6,060 bases of DNA. Source: CALALP01 sp041855735 (GTDB lineage Bacteria > Bacillota > Clostridia > Lachnospirales > Lachnospiraceae). This document shows, one piece after another, positions 1 through 5,581 of the stretch (positions within the stretch are counted from its first letter, which is position 1; each line of letters opens with the position of its first letter). The translations under genes were made by a program, and so were the position numbers. The DNA is taken from positions 1 through 6,060 of the forward strand of contig JBHAEV010000064.1 in assembly GCA_041855735.1 (NCBI GenBank), given 5' to 3'. Under the pieces are notes generated by a model, which searched no databases, had not been told where the DNA came from, and saw only the letters and a list, made by a program, of their open reading frames with translations.

Positions 1-2
1 AA

Positions 3-191
3 TTGGCGGTTGCGGAGAATCCGCATTCTTTTGCTCAGGAAAACATGGCGAAACTGTATCTCACATCCGCAGGTGCGGACAGTCCGAGAGCGGTGGAACT
101 TCGTCTTGCAAAGGACGGTAAATGGTATTTGTGGGAGCAGTATCTGCTGGCAGGGATCAGGGAGCCGGAGAGCAGCAATCCTTGGGCATAG
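3..191 (+). CDS. C-terminal end of an unrelated conserved protein (partial, 5' end outside window)
   Basis: This open frame runs in from the left edge and ends at TAG 189-191. The visible 62 residues carry no convincing start: a TTG lies at the very edge without room to see a ribosome binding site, so the gene most likely begins upstream. The tail contains the phrases SAGADSPRAVELR and KWYLWEQYLLAGIR and ends ESSNPWA. From memory this resembles the end of a small uncharacterised Firmicutes family (possibly DUF6935), in which a similar SGADSPR...WYLWE pattern occurs. That assignment is a recollection and was not searched. No catalytic motif, signal peptide or membrane segment is visible in this fragment. 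About 350 bp and a terminator separate it from cas3, so it is probably not part of the CRISPR operon. Confidence 0.6.
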   Translation: MAVAENPHSFAQENMAKLYLTSAGADSPRAVELRLAKDGKWYLWEQYLLAGIREPESSNPWA

Positions 192-203
192 GGGAAAGAG
201 GGA

Positions 204-220
204 GGAATTTTTTAAATTCC
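204..220. repeat. Perfect 7-bp inverted repeat, AT-rich
   Basis: GGAATTT (204-210) and AAATTCC (214-220) are perfect inverted copies separated by TTT. The repeat begins 12 bp after the stop codon of the upstream gene. No run of T follows it on the + strand, so it is not a typical intrinsic terminator. It overlaps the weak -35 of a possible promoter (211-239), so it could be an operator, or it may be a chance AT-rich palindrome. Confidence 0.35.
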
Positions 221-239
221 AATCTCATTATAATATAAT
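211..239 (+). promoter_or_regulatory. Possible weak sigma-A promoter upstream of a terminator hairpin
   Basis: TTTAAA (211-216, 4 of 6 matches to TTGACA) is followed by exactly 17 bp and then TATAAT (234-239, perfect -10). A second overlapping TATAAT lies at 229-234. Transcription would begin near 246 and run into the terminator at 298-326, giving an RNA of about 80 nt. In DNA this AT-rich a TATAAT can occur by chance, so this is only a candidate. Confidence 0.3.
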
Positions 240-245
240 GATCTC

Positions 246-326
246 TCAGAAGAAGGGGGACTCTAAATCGACATAATGTAATAATGGATTAATAGAGCTG
301 CAGGCAGACATTGCTTGCAGTTTTTT
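246..326 (+). ncRNA. Candidate small RNA with two adjacent hairpins (speculative)
   Basis: No credible protein is encoded here. Two hairpins can be drawn back to back. The first pairs CTCTA (261-265) with TAGAG (293-297) and AATC (266-269) with GATT (287-290), leaving a two-base bulge at 291-292 and a 17-nt loop. The second is the intrinsic terminator beginning at 298. A -10-like TATAAT lies just upstream at 234-239. This arrangement is that of a short independent transcript, but the same hairpins could be the 3' untranslated region of the gene ending at 191. It matches no RNA family I recognise. Confidence 0.25.
298..326 (+). terminator. Rho-independent terminator
   Basis: CTGCAGGCA (298-306) pairs with TGCTTGCAG (312-320) as a 9-bp stem with one G-T wobble, around a 5-nt loop (GACAT). 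Six T residues follow at once (321-326). The T-run lies on the + strand only, so it ends transcription coming from the left. It separates the upstream gene, or a short RNA at about 246-326, from the cas operon. Confidence 0.8.
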
Positions 327-401
327 ATTGTTATAATGTTTAATTTAAATATGCATTTCACTTCAGAAAATAATAAAAAGCATAAAATAATTAAAAAGGT
401 G

Positions 402-430
402 TTGAAATAAAATCTAAAAATAATTATAAT
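402..430 (+). promoter_or_regulatory. Main candidate promoter of the cas operon
   Basis: TTGAAA (402-407, 5 of 6 matches to TTGACA), a 17-bp spacer and TATAAT (425-430, perfect) make the best sigma-A-type promoter in the window. A-rich tracts at 361-400 just upstream resemble an UP element. Transcription would start near 437 and give a leader of about 106 nt before the cas3 start at 543. No other gene lies between this site and cas3. The call is from consensus matching only. Confidence 0.6.
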
Positions 431-477
431 TTTGTTTAAGACATGTTGAATATGTTGTAACAATGAATGAATCAAAA

Positions 478-509
478 TTGAAACGATTAACAATAATAGT
501 CGTTATAAT
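478..509 (+). promoter_or_regulatory. Second possible cas promoter with suboptimal spacing
   Basis: TTGAAA (478-483) and TATAAT (504-509) are good hexamers, but the spacer is 20 bp, longer than the preferred 16-18. AACGA (482-486) and TCGTT (500-504) form an inverted repeat that spans the spacer and could be a repressor site. Transcription from here would begin near 516, which excludes the ATG at 510 and leaves a leader of about 27 nt with the ribosome binding site for the ATG at 543. Confidence 0.35.
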
Positions 510-530
510 ATGATATTTTCTGAAATTGAA

Positions 531-537
531 AAAGGTG
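531..537 (+). promoter_or_regulatory. Ribosome binding site that decides the cas3 start
   Basis: AAAGGTG lies five bases before ATG 543-545. The earlier in-frame ATG at 510 has no Shine-Dalgarno and sits on a -10 box, so 543 is preferred. Confidence 0.65.
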
Positions 538-542
538 TGAAA

Positions 543-3017
543 ATGTCGAGGAAAAGAAAAAAAGAAGAAACTTATATCGCACATATACGAGAAGATTGTC
601 AGGCTGATGGCAATAAAGTAATTCAAAATGTAGAAGAACATTGTATCAATGTTGCAAATTATGCAAAAGAGTCAGGGAGATGGATTGGATTGGAAGCGAC
701 CATGTGTTTGGCAGGTTTGCTTCATGATGTCGGAAAATCTACATCAGTGTTTAATGAATATATTTTGAAGGCTTTTGAAGATTATAAATCTGTGCGTAAA
801 GGTGAAGTGAACCATTCGTCAGCGGGGGGGAGGTTTGTATTCGAGTTCTTTTCTGAAAATATTAAAGGGAAGTACAATTCCGGCCGAAAAAAGCTGGTTT
901 TTCTTGCAAGGCAGCTGCTTGCATATGCAATTGTATCTCACCATGGAATCATCGATTGTTTGGATGCGAAAGGGAAATCGCCTTTTAAAGGTCGGATTTA
1001 CCCGGAAAAAGAGAATTATTATGATGAAGCGATTTCGAATGCCGATTATCTGGAAGAAGATAGTCTCAAAGAATTATTTGTGAAATCTGTTTCGGAAGTT
1101 GAAAGGTATTGGGGGATCATTGGGAATGTTTCGAAAACCATGAACCCGAATAACAATGGGAAAAGTGCATATTTCCTGTTCGGATGTCTGCAAAGAATGA
1201 TTCTTTCGATGTTGATTGATGCGGACAGGAGGGATACATCCGAATTTATGTCGGATTTGCGTACACATCGATTATCGATGGAAGAAACAACCGCTCTTTG
1301 GAAATGCTATGAAGAAAAGCTGAATGCGAAGCTTGCGAGTTTTAAACATATTTCGGACATTGCCAAACTGCGGGGGGAAATGTCAGATTATTGTGTTGAA
1401 TTTGCGAAAAAAAATGATGGAATATATCGACTTTCCATTCCCACCGGTGGAGGAAAGACCCTGGCGAGTATGCGTTATGCACTTCGATTTGCACAAAGGA
1501 CAGGGAAGAGCCGTATTTTCTATCTGGCACCGTTTTTGTCGATTTTGGAACAAAATGCGACGGAGCTGAAAGCGATTTTTGAGGATGAAGAAAATATTCT
1601 TGAGCATCATTCCAATGTGATTTTTGATGAAAGTGATGAATCGGGAGAAGATGAGATGCTTCGAAAGTATGAGAGCCTTGCCGAAGACTGGTCATCTCCA
1701 ATGATATTGACGACTATGGTGCAGTTTTTAAATGTGCTTTTTTCCGGAGGAACCCGGTACATTCGCAGATTTCATCAACTGAAAAATTCTGTTCTTATCA
1801 TTGATGAAGCACAATCCGTTCCGGTCAACTGTATTCATCTGTTTACGACAATGTGCAATTTTTTGAATCAATGCTGTAATACGACGATTATTCTTTGCAC
1901 GGCAACACAACCCTTATTTGAAAAAGTGGAGAGAAGGATACTTTTGAACGATGAACCGGACATGATTCCGGATGCCGAAAAATATGCGAAACTTTTTAAA
2001 AGGGTGGATATTGAGAATGCAATGATACCCGGCGGTTTTGATACGAATGAGTTTTGTGATTTCATAGAAGGCAAGCTTAAAAACAATATGCTGATCATTT
2101 TGAACACCAAGTCAGCCGTAAAAAATGTGGTTTCCGAACTTCAAAACAGACTGGATGAGAATACTCGAATTGTGGAGTTGACAACATATATGTGTGCGGC
2201 ACATCGTATTGAAATTGTGAAGTCATTGAAGGAGGAACTGCGAAAAAATACTGAAAACAGTGTAAACGCAGTCCGAATCATATGCGTCAGTACACAGCTG
2301 ATTGAAGCGGGTGTGGACATCTCGTTTGAGTGTGTGATTCGATCTCTTTCCGGTTTGGACAGTATTGCTCAGGCGGCAGGGCGATGCAACAGACACGGAG
2401 AATTGAAAAAGGGGATGGTGTACATTGTCGATTATAAAGAGGAAAAAACGGCAATCTTAAAAGATATTCAAGCGGGAAAAGAAGCAACAAGAGCGGTTGC
2501 AAATTTTTATAAAGGGGATTTTTTGATGCCGGATGCTATGCGGTATTACTATAAGCAGTATTATTTCGATAGAAAAAGAGAAATGGATTATTGGGTTGGG
2601 AAGCAGTCTATATCATTATTCGAATTATTGTCCGCAAACAGTTCGTACCAAAATGACTATAAATCAGTGAATGGAATTGCGTATGACCAGGTTTTGCCAC
2701 AGGCATTCAAAACTGCCGGAGATTTATTTTCCGCAATCGATAATCATGAAATGGTGGGAATAATTGTACCTTATAAAGAAGCAAAGGAGTATATTCAAAG
2801 CCTGAAAAACACTTCGGAAGCGAAGAGGAGAAAGAAATACTTGCGTAAATTGCAAAGATATACGGTGAATGTATTTAAAAATGATAAACTGTTTCGTTCA
2901 TTGTTGGGAAAAGGTGCGTTTGAAGCCGTATTGCCGGATGGAAAGATTCTTGTTTTGGGAGAGAGTTTTTACAAAGAGGCAGGCCTTAGCGATGAGCTGG
3001 AATTAATGGTATTTTAA
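543..3017 (+). CDS. cas3: CRISPR-associated nuclease-helicase Cas3 (type I-C)
   Basis: Cas3 is recruited to Cascade-bound target DNA, where it nicks the displaced strand and unwinds and degrades DNA using ATP. The 824-residue length is normal for the family. Numbering here is from ATG 543. The N-terminal HD nuclease shows H33 (VEEH), H61-D62 (LLHDVGK), H91 (NHSS), H133-H134 (SHHG) and D226/D228 (DADR), the expected metal ligands. The helicase follows: Walker A PTGGGKT at 300-306, motif Ia APFLSILEQ near 329, TTMVQ at 390-394, motif II DEAQ at 421-424, motif III TATQP at 453-457, motif IV ILNTKSA near 519, motif V STQLIEAGVD near 583 and motif VI QAAGRCNRHG at 610-619. A Cas3-type C-terminal domain completes it. 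The frame is intact, although G7, G6 and A8 tracts lie inside it. ATG 510 would add 11 residues but has no ribosome binding site. Confidence 0.96.
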   Translation: MSRKRKKEETYIAHIREDCQADGNKVIQNVEEHCINVANYAKESGRWIGLEATMCLAGLLHDVGKSTSVFNEYILKAFEDYKSVRKGEVNHSSAGGRFVFEFFSENIKGKYNSGRKKLVFLARQLLAYAIVSHHGIIDCLDAKGKSPFKGRIYPEKENYYDEAISNADYLEEDSLKELFVKSVSEVERYWGIIGNVSKTMNPNNNGKSAYFLFGCLQRMILSMLIDADRRDTSEFMSDLRTHRLSMEETTALWKCYEEKLNAKLASFKHISDIAKLRGEMSDYCVEFAKKNDGIYRLSIPTGGGKTLASMRYALRFAQRTGKSRIFYLAPFLSILEQNATELKAIFEDEENILEHHSNVIFDESDESGEDEMLRKYESLAEDWSSPMILTTMVQFLNVLFSGGTRYIRRFHQLKNSVLIIDEAQSVPVNCIHLFTTMCNFLNQCCNTTIILCTATQPLFEKVERRILLNDEPDMIPDAEKYAKLFKRVDIENAMIPGGFDTNEFCDFIEGKLKNNMLIILNTKSAVKNVVSELQNRLDENTRIVELTTYMCAAHRIEIVKSLKEELRKNTENSVNAVRIICVSTQLIEAGVDISFECVIRSLSGLDSIAQAAGRCNRHGELKKGMVYIVDYKEEKTAILKDIQAGKEATRAVANFYKGDFLMPDAMRYYYKQYYFDRKREMDYWVGKQSISLFELLSANSSYQNDYKSVNGIAYDQVLPQAFKTAGDLFSAIDNHEMVGIIVPYKEAKEYIQSLKNTSEAKRRKKYLRKLQRYTVNVFKNDKLFRSLLGKGAFEAVLPDGKILVLGESFYKEAGLSDELELMVF

Positions 3018-3024
3018 TATAGAA

Positions 3025-3033
3025 GAGGGGTGA
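3025..3033 (+). promoter_or_regulatory. Ribosome binding site supporting the TTG start of cas5c
   Basis: GAGGGGTGA lies four bases before TTG 3038-3040 and is a strong match to the anti-Shine-Dalgarno complement. It supports TTG as the real start. The first in-frame ATG, at residue 22, would remove the conserved first strand (VEFEVYGRYALFTDP). Confidence 0.75.
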
Positions 3034-3037
3034 GAAA

Positions 3038-3769
3038 TTGAGATACGAAAACAGGGTTGAATTTGAGGTGTATGGAAGATATGCATTGTTTACCGATCCG
3101 ATGACAAAAATCGGTGGGGAAAAGTTTTCATACCAAATACCGACCTACCAAGCACTCAAAGGCATTGCCGAAAGCATCTATTGGAAACCGACCTTCATCT
3201 GGATAATTGACGAAGTCCGTGTGATGAATCGGATTCGGATGCAGCCACAGGGCATTCGTCCAATTCATTACCATGATGCGAAAAATGACCTGTCGATTTA
3301 TACATATCTTCGTGATGTCCGATATCAAGTTAGGGCGCATTTTGAGTGGAATGAGAATCGCAAAGACTTGGAGCAGGATAGAAATGAACATAAGCACTGG
3401 GATATTGCGAAAAGAATGATTGAGAGGGGAGGAAGACGGGATATTTTCTTGGGAACCAGAGAATGCCAAGCTTATGTCGAGAGTTGTGAATTCGGTAGCG
3501 GTACGGGAGAATATGATGAGGAAGATTTGTCATTCGGTATGATGTTACACGGGGTTACCTATCCGGACGAGGCATGTTATAAGGAGCAAAAGAACAGAAT
3601 GGTGCAAAGACTTTGGAGTCCCGTTATGAAAAAAGGGATTATTCGATTCATACGTCCGGATGAATGTGTCATTCTTAATATCGGCGAAAAAGTAAACATG
3701 AAAGAGTTCGTTCCGGGAGGAAATTTCTCCGGATTGGATGAATTTGAGAAAGAAGGGATATTCGGATAA
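3038..3769 (+). CDS. cas5c: Cas5c/Cas5d, crRNA-processing endoribonuclease and Cascade subunit (type I-C)
   Basis: In type I-C systems, which lack Cas6, this Cas5 variant cuts precursor crRNA within the repeat and stays on the 5' handle as a Cascade subunit. The 243-residue protein opens with the RAMP-type strand VEFEVYGRYALFTDP (residues 7-21), followed by the highly conserved GGEKFSYQIPTYQALKGI and IYWKPTF segments. Y48, K119 and H120 fall where the catalytic Y46, K116 and H117 of the Bacillus halodurans Cas5d are known, so cleavage activity is likely kept. The start is TTG with a strong ribosome binding site. The gene follows cas3 by 20 bp, and its stop TAA directly abuts the ATG of cas8c, which suggests translational coupling. 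No cas6 is present in the window, consistent with this role. Confidence 0.95.
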   Translation: MRYENRVEFEVYGRYALFTDPMTKIGGEKFSYQIPTYQALKGIAESIYWKPTFIWIIDEVRVMNRIRMQPQGIRPIHYHDAKNDLSIYTYLRDVRYQVRAHFEWNENRKDLEQDRNEHKHWDIAKRMIERGGRRDIFLGTRECQAYVESCEFGSGTGEYDEEDLSFGMMLHGVTYPDEACYKEQKNRMVQRLWSPVMKKGIIRFIRPDECVILNIGEKVNMKEFVPGGNFSGLDEFEKEGIFG

Positions 3770-5581
3770 ATGGGATGGATACAGGAATTAAGCAAAACCT
3801 ATGACAATTGCCAAAAGGAAGTGGGATGGAATCCGGATCGTCCGATGCTTTTGCCGCATTCTCATTTGACCGTTCAGGCACAGATTGAAATTGTGCTGGA
3901 TTTGGATGGGAACTTCCTGCGAGCCGTAAGATTGGAAAAGAGTGAAGCATTGACAATGATTCCGGTTACGGAAGACTCGGCCGCACGTGGAAATGGAAAT
4001 TTTCCAATGCCGCTCTGTGATAAACTTTGCTATATCGCCGGTGATTTTGATAAGTTGTGCAAGCCCGATAAAAGCAAGGTGGAATACCATGCAAGTTATA
4101 TGAAAAATCTGTGGGATTGGGCAAGTAAAGAGAGTTCGCCGAAGGAGGTAAAGGCAGTTCATACTTATTTGTCGAAGGGAAACGTCATTAAGGATCTGAT
4201 GGAACATAAAGTCTATGAAAGTCCGGATGATTTTGTGCGCTTTGTCCTTCAAAGTAAAGATGGACTTGCAGTGGGAGTTTGGGAGAATCTAGAGGTCATG
4301 GATAGTTTTTCCGGGTATTATTTGGGAACACTGAAAGAAGAGGGACTGTGTTTTGCAAATGGAGAAAAAACGGTCATTACAAAAAAATTACCTGCTAAAA
4401 TCAGAAATGCAGGAGATAAGGCTAAGTTGATTTCATCCAATGATGAAACGGGATATACTTTTCGAGGAAGATTCAAAACTGCAAACGAAGCGGTGGGAGT
4501 CGGTTATTTGACTGCACAAAAGGCTCATAATGCACTTCGTTGGCTGATTGCCAAACAGGGTTATCGCAATGAAAGTGAAAGTATTGTGTGTTGGTCAACT
4601 GACGGCGAGGATGTACCGCAGATTTTGAAAGATCCCGATGATATTTTTGCTCTCGGAGAAGAGGAATTTGTTGCAGACACCGGCGAAAATTATGCAAGAA
4701 GGGTGAATTCCGCATTAAAAGGCTATCGGCAAAGTATCGACAGCTATAACAGGATCATTGTTATGGGAGTGGATTCGGCGGACGGTTCTATGCAGGGAAG
4801 ATTGTCAATAACATATTATAATGAAATGACAAGTTCGGATTTTTACCGAAATATTCGGGCATGGTTTCAAGATTGTTATTGGATGCAAACAAGAACAAAG
4901 GATAAGAAAACATTTGAATACGTTGGGACGCCTTCTCCGTTTGATATTGCGAAATCGGCATACGGCGTGGAGAGAGGTTCCATGTTGGATGTGGATAAGG
5001 GGATAAAAAAGACATGCATAAAACGATTACTTCCATGTATCGCTGAAAGAAAGAGATTTCCGAGAGATATTATGTTGTCTGCGGTCAGAAATGTCGGAAA
5101 CCCGAGGAGATACAGTTTTTTCAATTGGAACAGAATGCTGCAAAACACCTGTGCTCTGATAAGGAAGTGTCAAATAGATTATGGAAAGGATGTGTATGAA
5201 ATGGCATTGAATGAACAATCAACCGACAGAGATTATCTGTTCGGAAGACTCTTGGCGGTGGCAAATCAAATTGAAGTTCTGGATTACATAAAGGATAAGA
5301 GTTATCGTGAAACGAATGCAATAAAATATTGGAGTACATTTACCAGAAAACCTGCAAAAACCTGGATGGTTGTATATGGGCGATTATTGCCGTATATTTC
5401 AAAATTGAATCCATTTCATAAAATCAAATTCACAAGGCTTTTGGAAGATATTTTGGCTAAATTGGAGGAGAACGGTGGATTTGACAATGAACCGCTGAAA
5501 GAAAACTATTTACTGGGGTATTACAGTCAAAATTCTGCTTTTCGAAAGAAAGAATCCATAAATGAGGAGGAAGAGGAATAA
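3770..5581 (+). CDS. cas8c: Cas8c (Csd1), large subunit of type I-C Cascade
   Basis: Cas8c is the large Cascade subunit. It recognises the PAM (commonly TTC in this subtype), starts DNA opening and provides the landing site for Cas3. The 603 residues match the family's usual length. Recognisable family segments are the N-terminus MGWIQELSKTYDN, LLPHSH (28-33), GYTFRGRF (228-235), QKAHNALRWLI (250-260), WFQDCYW (365-371) and GTPSPFDIAKSAYG (386-399). The C-terminal part after about residue 478 is helical in character and also encodes the small subunit Cas11c from an internal start (separate entry). The ATG directly follows the cas5c stop, with only a weak upstream AGAAGGG 12 bases away, so reinitiation after cas5c is likely. 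The protein ends in an unusual acidic run of six residues (NEEEEE), whose codons include the cas7c ribosome binding site. The stop overlaps the cas7c start by one base. Confidence 0.96.
   Translation: MGWIQELSKTYDNCQKEVGWNPDRPMLLPHSHLTVQAQIEIVLDLDGNFLRAVRLEKSEALTMIPVTEDSAARGNGNFPMPLCDKLCYIAGDFDKLCKPDKSKVEYHASYMKNLWDWASKESSPKEVKAVHTYLSKGNVIKDLMEHKVYESPDDFVRFVLQSKDGLAVGVWENLEVMDSFSGYYLGTLKEEGLCFANGEKTVITKKLPAKIRNAGDKAKLISSNDETGYTFRGRFKTANEAVGVGYLTAQKAHNALRWLIAKQGYRNESESIVCWSTDGEDVPQILKDPDDIFALGEEEFVADTGENYARRVNSALKGYRQSIDSYNRIIVMGVDSADGSMQGRLSITYYNEMTSSDFYRNIRAWFQDCYWMQTRTKDKKTFEYVGTPSPFDIAKSAYGVERGSMLDVDKGIKKTCIKRLLPCIAERKRFPRDIMLSAVRNVGNPRRYSFFNWNRMLQNTCALIRKCQIDYGKDVYEMALNEQSTDRDYLFGRLLAVANQIEVLDYIKDKSYRETNAIKYWSTFTRKPAKTWMVVYGRLLPYISKLNPFHKIKFTRLLEDILAKLEENGGFDNEPLKENYLLGYYSQNSAFRKKESINEEEEE
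5185..5194 (+). promoter_or_regulatory. Internal ribosome binding site for Cas11c inside cas8c
   Basis: AAAGGATGTG matches 9 of 10 bases of the ideal AAAGGAGGTG and lies six bases before the in-frame ATG at 5201. A site this good inside a coding region, at the position where type I-C systems make Cas11c, is unlikely to be chance. Confidence 0.75.
5201..5581 (+). CDS. cas11c: Cas11c, small Cascade subunit from an internal start within cas8c
   Basis: Type I-C Cascade needs a small subunit that has no gene of its own. It is known in this subtype to be translated separately from the 3' end of cas8c, and it stabilises the R-loop along the Cas7 backbone. Here ATG 5201, codon 478 of cas8c and in the same frame, is preceded by a near-perfect Shine-Dalgarno at 5185-5194. 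It gives 126 residues beginning MALNEQSTDRDYLFGRLLAV, close to the roughly 120-130 residues known for Cas11c. The sequence looks mostly helical, with basic patches (KPAKTW, HKIKFTRL), as expected for a protein contacting nucleic acid, and ends in the same acidic tail as Cas8c. Nearby ATGs at 5181, 5190, 5196 and 5211 are out of frame. The family role is established; this exact start is inferred from the sequence. Confidence 0.75.
   Translation: MALNEQSTDRDYLFGRLLAVANQIEVLDYIKDKSYRETNAIKYWSTFTRKPAKTWMVVYGRLLPYISKLNPFHKIKFTRLLEDILAKLEENGGFDNEPLKENYLLGYYSQNSAFRKKESINEEEEE
5564..5570 (+). promoter_or_regulatory. Strong ribosome binding site for cas7c within the end of cas8c
   Basis: GAGGAGG lies ten bases before the cas7c ATG (5581), and a second purine-rich AGAGGA lies closer (5572-5577). 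Together with the TAATG stop-start overlap this predicts efficient translation, fitting a backbone subunit needed in several copies per complex. Confidence 0.65.

Noticed and set aside
10..276. 88-residue frame on the + strand overlapping the first gene
   Set aside because: It is out of frame with the more convincing 3-191 coding tail and ends in unstructured intergenic sequence. Its translation shows no family features.
332..337. TATAAT in the AT-rich leader as another promoter
   Set aside because: No -35-like hexamer lies at 16-18 bp; the upstream bases are the terminator stem.
463..513. Short leader ORF of 16 codons (MNESKLKRLTIIVVII) whose TGA overlaps ATG 510
   Set aside because: There is no ribosome binding site before ATG 463 and no sign of conservation. 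The ATGA overlap is with a start codon that is itself unlikely.
510..542. Upstream in-frame ATG at 510 as the cas3 start, adding 11 residues
   Set aside because: It has no Shine-Dalgarno, overlaps a -10-like TATAAT, and the added residues are not typical of Cas3. ATG 543 has AAAGGTG at the right distance.
192..542. CRISPR array or a solitary full repeat in the upstream region
   Set aside because: No 30-37 bp direct repeats and no GC-rich I-C type repeat stem are present; only a short ATTGAAAC match occurs.
263..641. Minus-strand frames in the leader (263-493 and 414-641)
   Set aside because: They are low-complexity, I/F/L/N-rich translations of AT-rich DNA with no ribosome binding site, and they overlap the cas promoter and start of cas3.
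1342..1701. 119-residue minus-strand frame inside cas3, and the other antisense frames within the cas genes
   Set aside because: They are shadows of strongly conserved + strand coding sequence, with no plausible starts or recognisable domains.
543..3017. Cas3 as a degenerate or inactive enzyme because motif II reads DEAQ rather than DEAH
   Set aside because: Cas3-family helicases vary at the fourth position of motif II. All other nuclease and helicase motifs are intact.
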